DNA of 64,000 nucleotides, taken from the NCBI RefSeq assembly GCF_012958305.1, contig NZ_JABBYO010000013.1, positions 62,001-126,000 of the forward strand. The letters run 5' to 3'. The notes under the pieces were generated by a model that was not told the DNA's origin, searched no databases, and saw nothing but the letters and a program-made list of their open reading frames with translations. This document shows positions 45,027-53,774 of the stretch, piece by piece (the first letter of the stretch is position 1; every line of letters begins with the position of its first letter). The stretch is from Tautonia rosea (GTDB lineage Bacteria > Planctomycetota > Planctomycetia > Isosphaerales > Isosphaeraceae). A program made the translations under genes and the position numbers.

Positions 45027-46249
45027 GGTGGTGTCCTATGGTGACTGAACGGCTGGACGATGGAACCATTCCGCCCATGTCCAGACATGATCGGTCAGCC
45101 CGGCGACCATCGCGGGGGAACGCTCACGCCAGCGGCACCGATCGTCCTTGATGCGCAGCGTCCGCACGCTCCAGCAGAAGTTGCCGCTGTACATCGTCAA
45201 GTATGTCATCGCCTCGTGGACGCGCCAGTCCTTGCTGAAGCGGGAAGTCTTCCGCACCTTCCGGGCGTTGCAACCCCGGTCGGTCCCGTTCTGTCGCTCC
45301 ACGAACGATGTGTTGACACGACGGCTCGCCGTCGATGCGTCCAATGCCGCTTGCAAATCCTCCGGCGAGCCGAAGACCTGCCGCTGATCCACGGCCACGA
45401 CGCGTTTTCCCTCGCGGTGCTTGTGGGCCGTGGCATAGACCACCTCCTCGGGCAACCGACGCTCGGCGGCGATCCGGAGGACGGCCCGGCTTCGGCCTCG
45501 GCGGAGGCGGGACGGGTTGGCTGAACGCCGTCTCGTAGGCCGGGTACTCGTCGCTGGTCATCAGGGCCGGGGTCGCCTCGCCGGTCCGCCACTTCGCCCC
45601 GGCGACCGTGGGCCTCGGCGTTCTCGATCGTCCGGGCACCGGGGATCACCGCCAGCACGAGCTTGTGCTCGGGGTCGTAGGCGACATGGTCCAAGTAGTC
45701 GCCGCAATGGTCGTCGCCCGGGTCGTCCGGGTCGCAGTTGTGTTGCTTCTTGGCCACGAAGGCCCACTTCTCATCGAACTGGACCTCGCGGGTCTCGGGG
45801 GGAAAAGGCCACGACTTCGTCGTGGGTGTCCCTGGCATGCCGGCCGGCCAGCAGGGCCAACCGGGTGACGGTGTCCTTGTTGACCCCAACCAGCCGAGCG
45901 GTCTGGCGGACGCCACAGCCGTCGGCGAGGTGCTCCAGCACCGCCTGGACCTTCTCGCGAGGCAGCTTGGAGTTGAAGAAGGGCGTGCCCTTAAACTCGG
46001 AGAAGCGGGCCTTGCACCGGGTGCAATACAGCAGGCGGTGTCGGGCCTTGCCGAAGTGATCGATGACGAGGATGTTCCCCCCGCCCCGTCGGCCGTAGGA
46101 GTCGCAGTCGGGGTTCTGGCAGCAGTAGCGAGCGAGGTCGTCCGTCGGAGGCATGGCGCGTCCAGGTCCGATCCGTCTCGGCGAGTTAACTCCTGGACGA
46201 CCAGTCTACTCATCGCTAGAATCCCATTCAACCTCGGCCGGACACCACC
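45027..46249 (-). mobile_element. IS1-like insertion sequence with 8-bp target duplication
   Basis: About 1.22 kb. Ends share the perfect 10-bp inverted repeat GGTGGTGTCC (45027-45036; complement 46240-46249), with weaker similarity further in. GCGTTGAA occurs directly on both sides (45019-45026 and 46250-46257), an 8-bp target duplication as is usual for IS1. It carries one broken transposase gene. It inserted near the 3' end of the FkbM methyltransferase gene. Confidence 0.9.
45036..46154 (-). pseudogene. IS1-like transposase, frameshifted
   Basis: Starts MPPTDDLARYCCQNPDCDSY with a zinc-ribbon (CC...C, then YCTRCKARFSE) and a helix-turn-helix GVRQTARLVGVNKDTVTRLA, as in InsA. The InsB-like DDE part is in other frames: VQFDEKWAFVAKKQHNCD, LMTSDEYPAYETAF, and RRVNTSFVERQNGTDRGCNA. 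At least three frame changes separate the pieces, so it is inactive. Confidence 0.8.
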
Positions 46250-47129
46250 GCGTTGAACTGCCCGGAGAAATTTGATTTTTTAATGTTTAACAGGCACAGT
46301 TCTTCATGCTCGATCGAATATGCCCTGTAACCGAGATCGCACAGTCGATGACAGAGATCTTGGGCTGAATGCCCCAAGGGTTGCAGGTAGCGATCAGTGA
46401 CTTCGACAACCAGATCAGGATGATCTCGCTCGATCTGGCCGATCATTCCCTCGATTGCATGGTATTCCGCACCCTCGACGTCAATTTTCACGAGAGCCAC
46501 CCGTTGTCCCTGTGGAAGCAGACCGTCGAAACGAGCCGTCCGGACACAGATCGCCTTTCTGCCTCCCTCGACAGGCCGCAGTGAAGAGGTCCCGCAATGG
46601 TCTACTGGCCCAGGATAAAACGTCGCCATCGCGATCGGACGCAGCGTCGTCATACAAGACGACGTTCTTGATCCGATTAAGGTCAAGATTTCCCTTAAGT
46701 CAGCGTTGGTTTCCGGCATGGGTTCGAATGCGAGGACACGTCCCGAGGCCCCTACGCATTGTGCGGCGAGGAGCGTGAAGAAACCTATGTTGGCCCCAAT
46801 GTCGACAACCAAGTCACCAGGTTGGAGCAATAGACTTGATCACGAAGGCAGTGTACGGCTCGTAGTCTCCGGAAATAAATACATGCCGGCCCAACCAATC
46901 CTGCAGATCGCCCCGAATCAGGAACCCGTGGCGCGTCCGTACCACCCGGTCTTCCTGCTTGTTAAATACCGACCGAGCCAAAGGAAGAGCCGCCCTGTAA
47001 AGTCTCCATCACCCACGCTCCCACGGAGAGCGCCGCGTGCAAAAGGCGAGAGTTTCCAGGACGGCTCGATAACCCATTTGACCCATCGTCGTTAGCACTC
47101 AATTTCGACAGGGGATGTGAGTCGACAGG

Positions 47130-48170
47130 CTATTCGCCGTGGAATCCTTCGAAAGTGAAGTACTTCGCCGTCACAACTCGTCGCATTCGGGCCAGGACAT
47201 AGGTCTTCCAGCACCACGGGTCCCACGGCCAAAGCTGGAGACCCCGCTCAAATGCGGCGAACGCCTCATTCTGCCTGGCGGGGTCTTGAAGCAGCTGATA
47301 CCCGAGTCGCCAGAAGTAGTCCCGACCCAACCGTTGTCGCAGAGCACGGGCATCCGCCGGAGCGAGTTGAACCTGCTCCCTGAGCGACTCATATCCAGTT
47401 ACCAACTCGCACATGACTCGGACCGTACGGACGGGATCAGAACTGCCACCCGCAGCCGAAGAGTTCTGAGCATGGACGATGTAAACAACGTGAACATCGT
47501 CAAGGTAGGCAAAGCGGTAACCAGCGGCAAGGGACCGGACGACGAATACCTGGTCTTCGCACTCGTTACGAGGTTCAGTCTTGAAGTGGGCCTCATGGAA
47601 AACCCGTCTCCGGATCACCGAGTTCTGCAAGCCGCAGTACAAGCCATGCAGGAGCGCACACCGCAGAGTACGTGGATCCTCAAACAACTTTGCCCTGCCC
47701 ACCGGCCGAGCATGGAGGCTCAGGAATGGCCGCGGCTTGCCGTTCACGTGAAAGGTACTCGCAGCGATCGAGTGACCAGATTCGTGCTCTACCATACGGC
47801 AGGCCCCATAAACCCAGTCGATTACCGGATCTGATTCGAGGACTTCGACACTGTTCTTCAAATGATGACACAGCCAAACGTCATCGCTGTCATAGAACGC
47901 AACGTACTTACTTTCAGCCAGCTTCAGCCCCGTATTTCTCGCCCCATAAGCCCCCTGATTCTCCTGATAGATATAACGAACCGGCTGCTCCCATCTCCGT
48001 GTTTGTTCAGCGACCAGCGCCTGGGTATGATCCGAGCTCCCGTCATCGACGATGATCAGCTCCCAATCCTCGAACTGCTGATCCCGGATCGCCTCAAGGG
48101 CATTCGGTAGGAATTGGGCCCGGTTGTACGTCGGCAGGATGATGCTGACTTGTGGTATTTGATTCATCAA
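47130..48170 (-). CDS. GT2-family glycosyltransferase
   Basis: 346 residues, GT-A fold. VSIILPTYNRAQFLPNALEA, WELIIVDDGSSDHTQAL, YQENQGAYGARNTGLKLAES and the metal-binding AFYDSDDVW. Inverting transferase that probably adds a hexose or its derivative to the lipid-linked glycan. Adjacent start codons ATG-ATG. Separated from the next FkbM gene by 30 bases. A truncated homologue of its N-terminus survives at 50233-50354, so the locus once had a second GT2 gene. Confidence 0.9.
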   Translation of the reverse strand: MMNQIPQVSIILPTYNRAQFLPNALEAIRDQQFEDWELIIVDDGSSDHTQALVAEQTRRWEQPVRYIYQENQGAYGARNTGLKLAESKYVAFYDSDDVWLCHHLKNSVEVLESDPVIDWVYGACRMVEHESGHSIAASTFHVNGKPRPFLSLHARPVGRAKLFEDPRTLRCALLHGLYCGLQNSVIRRRVFHEAHFKTEPRNECEDQVFVVRSLAAGYRFAYLDDVHVVYIVHAQNSSAAGGSSDPVRTVRVMCELVTGYESLREQVQLAPADARALRQRLGRDYFWRLGYQLLQDPARQNEAFAAFERGLQLWPWDPWCWKTYVLARMRRVVTAKYFTFEGFHGE

Positions 48171-48200
48171 CTACGGTCCGAAGTGTTCCAGGAATCCGTC

Positions 48201-48926
48201 TCAATTCGAGTCAATCGATTTCGTGCGATGTTTATGAGCGATCAGAGAGGGGCCAACCCGCGCGAAGAGTTCATAACCTCGGGAGGAGAGGAATGAAACG
48301 ATAGGAAGCCCGGGGATCTCGGCAAAAGGCACTCCATCTTGTTCAAAAATCAAAATACGGGGACTCCACCGAGACCAATCGAGGCTCTTGAGGATCGACT
48401 CGTCCAAGCCCTCACAATCAATGCTCATCACGTCAATCATTTCAACTTCGGGAATCCAGCGAGTTAGAATATCATTCAGGTTTACTACAGGAACATCCCT
48501 CTTGCAGACAAGTTGGTGTCCTGCGTCGATTCGCTGTTGTGCAATTTCATCAGAAAACGTATTTAACTCTGACTGTTGAAAACAATAGAATTGCGTCGTC
48601 CTCTTTCCATCAGGCGTCACACCGACCGCCAAGCTAATATCGCGTGGCCGATAAAGCTTAAATGCATCAATGCGCCCCGGCGTCGGTTCGATATTGATCC
48701 CTCGCCAACCACAACAGTAAAGACGATAGGTGTTCGAGAGATGGACAGGATGATACGCGCCGACGTCTACGAACACTCCTTTTCTTATTCTATGCAAGTT
48801 TAACAACGATTTCAGCGCGATATCTTCTCCGCATTGAGAGTATGATGGCTCGCAATAATCGGAGAGGGCGCGAGCAATCGAAGGCCACAGGAAAGCTTTC
48901 GCTCTCCTTATGGAGAAATATCTCAT
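48201..48926 (-). CDS. FkbM-family methyltransferase
   Basis: 241 residues. GVFVDVGAYHPVHLSNTYRL (SAM site of the FkbM subgroup that starts YSQCGEDI), GWRGINIEPTPGRIDAFKLY, DVPVVNLNDILTRW, MIDVMSIDCEGLDESILKSL and LIFEQDG. Family members O-methylate sugars. The N-terminal SQCGEDIALKSLL motif is intact and the length is normal, so this copy looks active, unlike the split one at 45-47 kb. DNA is less G+C rich than the surrounding GT genes. An IS3 element ends 57 bases upstream and may have cut it off from the original promoter. Confidence 0.88.
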   Translation of the reverse strand: MRYFSIRRAKAFLWPSIARALSDYCEPSYSQCGEDIALKSLLNLHRIRKGVFVDVGAYHPVHLSNTYRLYCCGWRGINIEPTPGRIDAFKLYRPRDISLAVGVTPDGKRTTQFYCFQQSELNTFSDEIAQQRIDAGHQLVCKRDVPVVNLNDILTRWIPEVEMIDVMSIDCEGLDESILKSLDWSRWSPRILIFEQDGVPFAEIPGLPIVSFLSSRGYELFARVGPSLIAHKHRTKSIDSN

Positions 48927-49045
48927 CTTATTATCCCTAGCCCGAGCGGCAAATCAGCTCCAATTCGGCCCACTGCTTATAGTAGACCCCAGATTTCGGA
49001 CCACTCGATAAGTTTTCCTTGAGAGGAACTGATCGAGGACAAACC

Positions 49046-49348
49046 ATGGAACGAATCCGCAAGCGGCACTCACCGGCCTTCAAGGCCAAGGTCGCCCTGC
49101 AGGCCGCCAAGCAGGAGGCCACGATCGCCGAAGTGGCCCGGGAGCATCAGGTCCATCCGGTGCAGATCAGCCAGTGGAAGAACCAACTGCTCGACGGTGT
49201 CGAGGACCTCTTCGCCGGGGGATCGAGCCAACGAACCCCCGATCCCAAGGCCCTGCAGGGGGAACTCTACGAGCAGATCGGCCGGCTCCAGACGGAGCTG
49301 GCCTGGGTGAAAAAACTGGCCTCTGACGTCGCCACGCGGCGGGCCTGA
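49046..49348 (+). CDS. IS3 OrfA (helix-turn-helix protein)
   Basis: 100 residues from ATG 49046: KRHSPAFKAKVALQAAKQEA, TIAEVAREHQVHPVQISQWK, then a leucine-rich EQIGRLQTELAWVKKLASDV tail, the standard OrfA of the IS2/IS407-like IS3 groups. Open and normal in length. An upstream in-frame start at 49019 is less likely. It cannot act without a functional OrfB. Confidence 0.85.
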   Translation: MERIRKRHSPAFKAKVALQAAKQEATIAEVAREHQVHPVQISQWKNQLLDGVEDLFAGGSSQRTPDPKALQGELYEQIGRLQTELAWVKKLASDVATRRA

Positions 49349-50160
49349 ATCGAACCGAAGCATCCGCACCTGAGCATCCGTTGCCAGTGCGAACTGCTGG
49401 GCCTGAACCGGTCAAGCTACTACGCCGAACCCGCCCGCGAGTCGGCCACGAACCTGCGACTGATGCGGCTGATCGACGAGCAATCGCTCAGGACACCGTT
49501 CTTCGGCAGCCGTCGCAGACGGCCTAGCTGGCCAAGCAGGGGGAGCGAGTCAACCGCAAGCGCGTCGGGCGACTGATGGCCCGGATGAGCCTGGAGGCGA
49601 TCTTCCCCGGTCCACGCACCAGTACGCGAGACCCGGACCACCTAGTCTACCCGTATCTGCTCCGAGGGTTGACGATCGACCGTCGCGATCTGGTCTAGTC
49701 CACTGATATCACGTACATCCGGCTGGATCAAGGCTTCATGTCTCTAACGGCGGTGATCGACTGGTACAGCCAGTATGTGCTCTGCTAGCGGCTGTCGAAC
49801 ACGCTCGACGGCCGGTTCTGCCAGGAGGCGTTGGAGGAAGCCCTGAGCGGCGGTCGGCCCGCGATCTTCAACACCGATCAGGGGGTCCAGTTCACGGCAT
49901 GTTCATCCACGAGCCGCCTGCAAGACCACGGGGTGGCGGTGAGCATGGACGGCCGGGGACGTGCCCTGGACAACGTGTTCATCGAGCGGCTGTGGCGGTC
50001 GCTGAAATACGAGGAGGCATACATCAAGTCGCATCAGAACGTGAGAGAACTCGAAGACGGCCTTGGGGGGTGTTCGCGTTCTACAACCACGAACGGCCCC
50101 ACCAGAGCCTGGCCTACCGGACCCCCGCCGAGGTCTGCCACAGTGCCAGGCCGATTAGGC
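49349..50160 (+). pseudogene. IS3 OrfB with three amber stops and frameshifts
   Basis: Begins IEPKHPHLSIRCQCELLGLN. A base is missing near 49517. TAG codons stand at 49525-49527, 49696-49698 and 49786-49788, each where homologues have Trp (AWLAKQ, VWSTDITY, LSWRLSN). The DDE residues are still visible: STDITYIRL, FNTDQGVQFT, FIERLWRSLKYEE. A second frameshift near the G-run at about 50065 separates the ending VFAFYNHERPHQSLAYRTPA. Inactive. Confidence 0.85.
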
Positions 50161-50232
50161 CATGAGCGGGAATGCCTGGTCAGAGCATAACGTCAAATCC
50201 GGCCCGAGTGGTCTGGACAATGGGGTCCACTT

Positions 50233-50354
50233 CAGAGAGTCCCGTCGTCAACGACGATCGGTTCCCAGTCCGTCCACCGCTGCTGGGCAATGGCCTCGAA
50301 GACCTGCGGCAAGAACGCGATCCGGTTTTACGTCGGCAGGATGACACCGCCCAC
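50233..50354 (-). pseudogene. N-terminal remnant of a GT2 glycosyltransferase
   Basis: From a GTG at 50354 the minus strand reads VGGVILPT, a TAA (50328-50330, where homologues have the Tyr of PTYNR), then NRIAFLPQVFEAIAQQRWTD and WEPIVVDDGT, where it is cut off by the IS3 right end. It matches the start of the intact GT2 at 48170. The following 94 bases up to the sulfotransferase gene are AT-rich and empty. Confidence 0.8.
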
Positions 50355-50448
50355 CGATCGCCCGCCAACACCAAACTCTCTAACATGTTTATTTCAAATA
50401 AAACTGTTTTGATATATGTTTCTGATTCATTATTTCTTCAATTAGCTA

Positions 50449-51081
50449 CTAGATCATATAGAATTTCGATTTAACTTCGTTGTAAATTTCGAAATCCTTC
50501 TCATAGTACAGCTCAACGAGTCTCTTTAATTTGTCGTTATAATGCTCTTCTGCATTTGCGATCTTTGCCTGATGGTCCCGTGAAATCTCGCATCGTATCC
50601 CTGTCTGACGATAAACAACATCCAACCCCCTCGCCAGCAGTTCTTGACACCCAACAAAATCAACCAACACCCGACCTCGGTGATCCAATAAAAACACCGA
50701 CTGCGGCTTAATATGACGAGCATGATCTCGACACAGCCACACCTTTAATTCTTTAGGGATACACCTGGTTACGAACCAATCGAAATTGCCCATCTTAGCA
50801 TACCCATTAAAATACACAGATAAAGTCCTTGCAAATGGATTTCTTACAATTGAAAACTTGTAATACTCATCGAATGTTTTTTTCCCGATATATTTTTTGA
50901 TTTCTTTCGCTGCAAGGTGTTGCAAAAATCTTCTTCCATCGAATCCAAATAATATATCTCTGGCGAGCTGGTTTCCTCCGGAATTGTCTAATCCACAAAT
51001 TCCTAGACTTTTTTCAATGCTTGTTCCCGCAGTCCTTGGTATATGGACAAACACGATTTTCCTTGCATGACAAACGGGCAT
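50449..51081 (-). CDS. Sulfotransferase (Sulfotransfer_2 type)
   Basis: 210 residues. KIVFVHIPRTAGTSIEKSL contains the 5'-phosphosulfate loop that binds PAPS, and YKFSIVRNPFARTLSVYFNG the 3'-phosphate motif (RNPxxR...S). Carbohydrate sulfotransferases of this type move sulfate from PAPS to a sugar hydroxyl, so the polymer is probably sulfated. Cytoplasmic, no membrane segment. Strikingly AT-rich (17 of 60 bases are G or C in 50821-50880), unlike the neighbouring export genes, which points to recent acquisition. It lies 27 bases after the ABC ATPase gene. Confidence 0.87.
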   Translation of the reverse strand: MPVCHARKIVFVHIPRTAGTSIEKSLGICGLDNSGGNQLARDILFGFDGRRFLQHLAAKEIKKYIGKKTFDEYYKFSIVRNPFARTLSVYFNGYAKMGNFDWFVTRCIPKELKVWLCRDHARHIKPQSVFLLDHRGRVLVDFVGCQELLARGLDVVYRQTGIRCEISRDHQAKIANAEEHYNDKLKRLVELYYEKDFEIYNEVKSKFYMI

Positions 51082-51108
51082 TTTGGCAACCTCCGACGAT
51101 GAATTTGA

Positions 51109-52407
51109 TCAAGTTATTTCATTACAATTGACAACTTTCCATTTCCCACGCACAAGAAACTGCGCTTGACCTTGCTTCGGCATGAATCCCGTCCCAAAAT
51201 AGTCCGTTTCTTCGACATGAATAGTGATTGCCCGGTCGAGATGATCGATTCGACCAGCCCCAGGAATCGAACAAACGAACGAAAGATTATACATTCCTGG
51301 TATCAATGGAACTTCTGGCACATGGCATTCGACAACTCCACGATTTGTCGCACCATTTAAGTTCCCGTGCTGTTGAAGTGACTGGAGAAAGAGTAGACGT
51401 TGACCAACCGCAGAATCGACGAAGATACCAAACCGAGGTTCGGGAAGTGATTCCTGAGTTTCATAGTGAATCCGAATTGTCATCGACGATCCGATCGGCA
51501 AATATTCGATGTTGTCGCCGTTCGCTCCAAGCACTTCAACAAGGCGTATCACTTCACGGGATCCTGGCACTCGACATAATGAAAGGTTAGCGGCTCCATT
51601 TATACCACCAAGTGATTTAAGATACGTTTCCACGACTGTTCGACAGTCGCCCTGATCAACCAGTTCTCCTTGTCGCAAGTAAACTCCTCGATTACAAAGG
51701 TTCTGTACCATCGCCATATTGTGACTAACGAACAAAATCGTGCGTCCTGAATTGGCCACATCGTTCATCTTTCCGAGGCACTTGCGTTGGAACTCCGAGT
51801 CACCAACGGCAAGGACCTCGTCGACAATCATGATCTCCGGCTCCAGGTGTGCCGCCACGGCGAAGGCCAGTCGGACGATCATACCACTGGAATATCGTTT
51901 GACGGGGGTATCGAGGAACTCCTCGACTCCGGAAAACTCGACGATCTCGTCGAATTTTCGGTCGATTTCCCCCCGCTCCATTCCCAGGATGCTCCCATTT
52001 AGATAGATATTTTCTCGTCCCGTGAGCTCTTGGTGGAACCCCGTCCCTACCTCGAGCAAGCTGCCGATCCTACCCCGGAACTCAGCCTGTCCGGAGGTCG
52101 GCTCGGTAATCCGGCTGAGGATCTTCAACAGAGTCGACTTCCCCGCCCCGTTACGCCCAATGATGCCGACGACCTCGCCGGGCTGGACCTCAAAGGAGAT
52201 GTCCTTTAGGGCCCAAAAGTGGTTGCGACCAAGTTCCTCACCATCTTCGCTGGCAGCAGATTCCCGACCCGAGAGCTCTCGCAAACGTTTCCAGGGGGCG
52301 GCCACCGCGTTTGTGAGGGATTCGCGCAGGGTCCGGTACTCGCCGGTCGGTCGGGCGCCGATGCGGTAGCTCTTCGACAGGTTCTCAACGCGGATGGCGG
52401 GTTTCAT
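51109..52407 (-). CDS. wzt: Polysaccharide ABC-exporter ATPase with Wzt-type C-terminal domain
   Basis: 432 residues. ATPase domain (about 1-250): Walker A GIIGRNGAGKSTLLKILSR, signature KRYSSGMIVRLAFAVA, Walker B EPEIMIVDEVLAVGD, H-loop LFVSHNMAMV, of the TagH/Wzt class. C-terminal domain (about 285-425) is a beta-sandwich (VRLVEVLGANGD, IRIHYETQE, RFGIFVDSAVGQRLLF, YNLSFVCSIPG) like the Wzt glycan-recognition domain that reads the end of the polymer. Partner permease is encoded at 53.8 kb. Composition differs sharply between the two domains: 40 of 60 bases are G/C at 52141-52200 and 26 of 60 at 51421-51480. Confidence 0.9.
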   Translation of the reverse strand: MKPAIRVENLSKSYRIGARPTGEYRTLRESLTNAVAAPWKRLRELSGRESAASEDGEELGRNHFWALKDISFEVQPGEVVGIIGRNGAGKSTLLKILSRITEPTSGQAEFRGRIGSLLEVGTGFHQELTGRENIYLNGSILGMERGEIDRKFDEIVEFSGVEEFLDTPVKRYSSGMIVRLAFAVAAHLEPEIMIVDEVLAVGDSEFQRKCLGKMNDVANSGRTILFVSHNMAMVQNLCNRGVYLRQGELVDQGDCRTVVETYLKSLGGINGAANLSLCRVPGSREVIRLVEVLGANGDNIEYLPIGSSMTIRIHYETQESLPEPRFGIFVDSAVGQRLLFLQSLQQHGNLNGATNRGVVECHVPEVPLIPGMYNLSFVCSIPGAGRIDHLDRAITIHVEETDYFGTGFMPKQGQAQFLVRGKWKVVNCNEIT

Positions 52408-52436
52408 CGGTCCAGATCGACTCTCTCGTTCCGGGT

Positions 52437-53744
52437 TCAGGTGGTCACATCGACTTCGTCGGCTTCTGATGGCGCCTCGGAGATGTACGGGGCACCTTCT
52501 TCGTCCCAGCGATGCAGCGAGACCAGCTTCAAGACACCCGCGCCGATGATCGCGACATAAAAGGGCGGCTCGACTCCGGTCGAGGGCAGGAACTGGGCTG
52601 CGATGATGAAACCGGTAAGAGAAGCGATCACCATCCGGGCTAAGCCCGCATACCAGGGATCAGGGACGAAGGCTCCGGTTCGGGTGTAGGGCCAGAGCCG
52701 GACGATACAGAGTCCATAGAAGCTAAGGATGAACAGCATGGCGGGTGCGCCCAGCTCAGCTCCATAAAGGACCCAGGTGGTATGGGCCATCTTGCCTTCG
52801 GTGAAGCCAAACTCATGGGCATACAACGTGAAGTGGGCGGGGCCAATGCCGGTCAGCGGATCACTGACCATCGCATCAATACACGCCTTCCAATGATCGA
52901 TCCGGCTCTTGGCGGATTCATCGAGGTTCTCGTCACCCACGAAGATCGTCGCGAATTCTTCCTGGACCGAAGGCCCGGCGAGCCCCAGGACAATCAGGAT
53001 GCTCAGGAAAAAGACTCCATAATGGATCGGCCGCTTAGGGATGATGAGGAAGCTCACCAAGCCGACCACAGCCAGGGCGAGCATGCCCCCTCGTGACATC
53101 GAGAACAAGACAACGTGGGCCATCAGCGGCATCATTCCGAAGGCGAGCAGCTTCTGCCATCGAACCTTCGACTCCAGCCCCAGGAAGAAGGCCATGGCTG
53201 TGCCGATCACCATATAGAGCGCGATAAAGTTATTGTCCCCCGCCCCTCCGAAATTCCATTCATTGGGATTGATTTGGCCTTGATAGTATTGCTGGTTGAA
53301 CTCGAGTGCGAGGTAGCCCAGACAAATCGCCATGACCCAGGTGACTTGCTTCAGCTTCTCGAGCGAGTCGATCAGGGTGATTGCCGCCAGACAGGGCAAG
53401 AGGACCTTTGACAATGGTTCGACCATGAATCGCCAGGCATGGTCCGGATTGGAGCACGCTGATCCTGCGATCACCAGGCAAACCCAGAAGCCGAGCATCG
53501 CCGTCACGACCCCCTTGGCCCGCCCGAATGACCACGACCCGAAGCCATGGAGGGTCCATCCCATGAGCAATCCCAGCGCCACGACCAGACTGTATCGCCC
53601 CCCTTGCGGCAGGGAGTGGGCCCAAAGGTAATCGGGCCTGAGGATGGCGAACGCGATATAAACAAGCAATCCGATGAAAGGCTTGAACAGCGAGGTCGCC
53701 GCTCCACCGTAGGTCAGTAGCAAGGTGAAGATCAGGCCCTTCAT
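52437..53744 (-). CDS. O-antigen ligase/polymerase-like membrane protein, exosortase-system type
   Basis: 435 residues with about ten transmembrane helices. LLVYIAFAILRPDYLWAHSL at the N-terminus, then NNFIALYMVIGTAMAFFLGL, MSRGGMLALAVVGLVSFL, and a large periplasmic loop with SRIDHWKACIDAMVSDPLTG and AHTTWVLYGAELGAPAM: this is the pattern of the putative O-glycosylation ligases tied to exosortase A systems, related to WaaL/Wzy. It would transfer or polymerise lipid-linked glycan on the periplasmic side. It stands between the ABC permease and ATPase genes, spaced about 30 bases from each. Confidence 0.87.
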   Translation of the reverse strand: MKGLIFTLLLTYGGAATSLFKPFIGLLVYIAFAILRPDYLWAHSLPQGGRYSLVVALGLLMGWTLHGFGSWSFGRAKGVVTAMLGFWVCLVIAGSACSNPDHAWRFMVEPLSKVLLPCLAAITLIDSLEKLKQVTWVMAICLGYLALEFNQQYYQGQINPNEWNFGGAGDNNFIALYMVIGTAMAFFLGLESKVRWQKLLAFGMMPLMAHVVLFSMSRGGMLALAVVGLVSFLIIPKRPIHYGVFFLSILIVLGLAGPSVQEEFATIFVGDENLDESAKSRIDHWKACIDAMVSDPLTGIGPAHFTLYAHEFGFTEGKMAHTTWVLYGAELGAPAMLFILSFYGLCIVRLWPYTRTGAFVPDPWYAGLARMVIASLTGFIIAAQFLPSTGVEPPFYVAIIGAGVLKLVSLHRWDEEGAPYISEAPSEADEVDVTT

Positions 53745-53774
53745 CGATGCGAATCCCTTGCCAAGAGATGGGCC

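Larger units (their letters stand above)
44967..47008 (-). pseudogene. FkbM-family methyltransferase, split by an IS and frameshifted
   Basis: Three pieces of one gene. (1) 47008-46832: LARSVFNKQEDRVVRTRHG, then GRHVFISGDYEPYTAFVIKS, the usual region before the SAM site; a TTG at 46981 is a possible start. (2) 46830-46250 in another frame: LLQPGDLVVDIGANIGFFTL (SAM loop) to LNIKKSNFSGQFNA; a single extra base near 46831 separates it from piece 1. (3) 45018-44967, beyond the IS1-like element: LFTIRDRFPESLRVRE and TGA, which overlaps the ATG of the GT4 gene by 4 bases. Removing the element plus one copy of GCGTTGAA restores the C-terminus exactly. Originally a sugar O-methyltransferase; probably inactive now, although piece 2 alone keeps the SAM-binding core. 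Confidence 0.85.
48983..50229 (+). mobile_element. IS3-family insertion sequence (second copy, different subgroup)
   Basis: 1247 bp. Imperfect inverted repeats of about 25 bp: TAGACCCCAGATTTCGGACC from 48983 and, inverted from 50229, TGGACCCCATTGTCCAGACC, both continuing ACTCG. OrfA intact, OrfB full of stops. No flanking duplication; instead the right end cuts a GT2 gene whose remaining part is absent on the left, so a deletion accompanied or followed insertion. Confidence 0.85.

Noticed and set aside
49525-49788. TAG codons as recoded Trp
   Set aside because: The intact genes of the window end normally and use TGG for Trp; the same ORF also has frameshifts, so ordinary decay is simpler.
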